Source: JAUNBN01 sp036645935 (GTDB lineage Bacteria > Bacillota > Clostridia > Oscillospirales > Ruminococcaceae). From it: DNA of 64,000 nt. This document shows, piece by piece, positions 63,432-64,000 of this stretch; positions within the stretch are counted from its first letter, which is position 1, and every line of letters begins with the position of its first letter. The notes under the pieces were generated by a model. The model made no database searches, had not been told where the DNA came from, and saw only the letters and a program-made list of their open reading frames with translations. The stretch spans positions 186,001 to 250,000 of the forward strand of contig JAVXNE010000002.1 in assembly GCA_036645935.1 (NCBI GenBank). The letters run 5' to 3'. The translations under genes were made by a program, and so were the position numbers.

Positions 63432-64000
63432 CTAATGATTTTTTTTGCTTATCTCTTGGCAAAGCAGCTCAAGAGCTTGGGGCAGCAGTTTCCACTCGGC
63501 CTGCTCCATAACCCTCTTTTGCAAAATTTCAGCTGTGTCTCCGTTCATGACCTCGACGGATTTTTGCAGCAAAATTCTGCCGCCGTCCGGTATCTCGTTC
63601 ACGAGATGAACCGTCGCGCCGGTCAGCTTGACGCCGCGAGCAAGCGCCGATTCATGAACTTTCAGCCCGTAATATCCCCGCCCGCAAAAACTGGGGATTA
63701 GGCTGGGGTGGACATTGATAATCCGATCTCGATAGGCTGTGATGAGTTCTTTTCCCAAAATCTGCAAAAATCCGGCAAGCACCACAACGTCGATATTGCG
63801 CGCACGCAGCTCAACGAGCACCGCGCGGTCGAACTCTGTCCCTTCCTTAAACGCTTTGCGAGCGACGACGACCATCTCTATCCCCGCCGCATGCGCTCTA
63901 TCAAGCGCTCGAGATTCGGGATTGCTTGATAGCACGAGCGCGAGTTCGCAGCTCGGAAGCTCACCACGCGCTTTTGAATCTATCAGCGCCTGAAGATTTG
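63432..64000 (-). CDS. purN: Phosphoribosylglycinamide formyltransferase (5' end outside window)
   Basis: The open frame continues to base 64000, where the protein reads NLQALIDSKARGELPSCELALVLS, the usual start of PurN after GSGTNLQAL; the first residues are cut off. Other PurN motifs are DVVVLAGFLQILG, INVHPSLIPSFCGRGYYGLKVHESAL (the conserved His and the formyl-binding region) and TGATVHLVNEIPDGG with its Asp. It transfers a formyl group from 10-formyl-THF to GAR. It is the first visible gene of the pur run; purO follows 235 bp downstream. That spacer holds no gene. Confidence 0.93.
   Translation of the reverse strand, partial: NLQALIDSKARGELPSCELALVLSSNPESRALDRAHAAGIEMVVVARKAFKEGTEFDRAVLVELRARNIDVVVLAGFLQILGKELITAYRDRIINVHPSLIPSFCGRGYYGLKVHESALARGVKLTGATVHLVNEIPDGGRILLQKSVEVMNGDTAEILQKRVMEQAEWKLLPQALELLCQEISKKNH

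Overview
The window reads as a chromosome segment of an anaerobic, spore-forming clostridial Firmicute, probably near Oscillospiraceae. Supporting this are a SpoIIID regulator, pyruvate:ferredoxin oxidoreductase, a T-box before ileS, a CIRCE box before htpG, strong AGGAGG-type ribosome binding sites, and a stand-alone AICAR transformylase beside an archaeal-type PurO. This placement is inferred from gene content, not from a database search. A run of 100 N at 21003-21102 shows a draft assembly.

Region 1 (1 to about 9414) is the right end of an integrative conjugative element. It carries a very large thioester/SpaA-type surface protein cut by the window edge, a lipoprotein, ParB and ParA, then an AT-rich cargo cluster (XRE regulator, HNH-type protein, unknown protein), a small conserved element protein and an Xis-like protein. 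It ends at the 3' part of a tRNA-Leu(CAA) gene (9415-9472), which I read as the att site.

Region 2 (9913-16119) is a decaying sugar-acid catabolic cluster on the minus strand. KDG kinase, a LacI regulator, an RraA-like protein and an SDR oxidoreductase are all broken by stops, frameshifts or truncation. The KDPG aldolase fusion and the CyuA/UPF0597 protein between them are intact.

Region 3 (16506-32115) holds htpG with a CIRCE operator, a broken GNAT gene, a nucleotide-sugar-type epimerase, an 11-bp tandem repeat running into the assembly gap, typA, a three-gene (archaeal-style) glutamate synthase, an M28 peptidase, a methyltransferase/beta-CASP nuclease pair and a PepSY lipoprotein.

Region 4 (32523-47123) has divergent ileS (T-box controlled) and glyS, an ATP-grasp protein, spoIIID, an NYN/LOTUS protein, and a minus-strand run encoding a two-helix membrane protein, a membrane-anchored Hsp70-like ATPase, a CAP-domain protein and a DUF6020-like membrane protein. 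The membrane protein/Hsp70 pair is the best candidate here for an undescribed system.

Region 5 (47282-64000) has nifJ divergent from a CorC/HlyC-type CBS protein, an HPr-fold protein without the phosphorylatable histidine, a DegV protein, a small membrane protein, and a purine operon on the minus strand in the order purN-purO-AICAR transformylase-purD-purL-purB. Most transcription units are separated by clear hairpin terminators.
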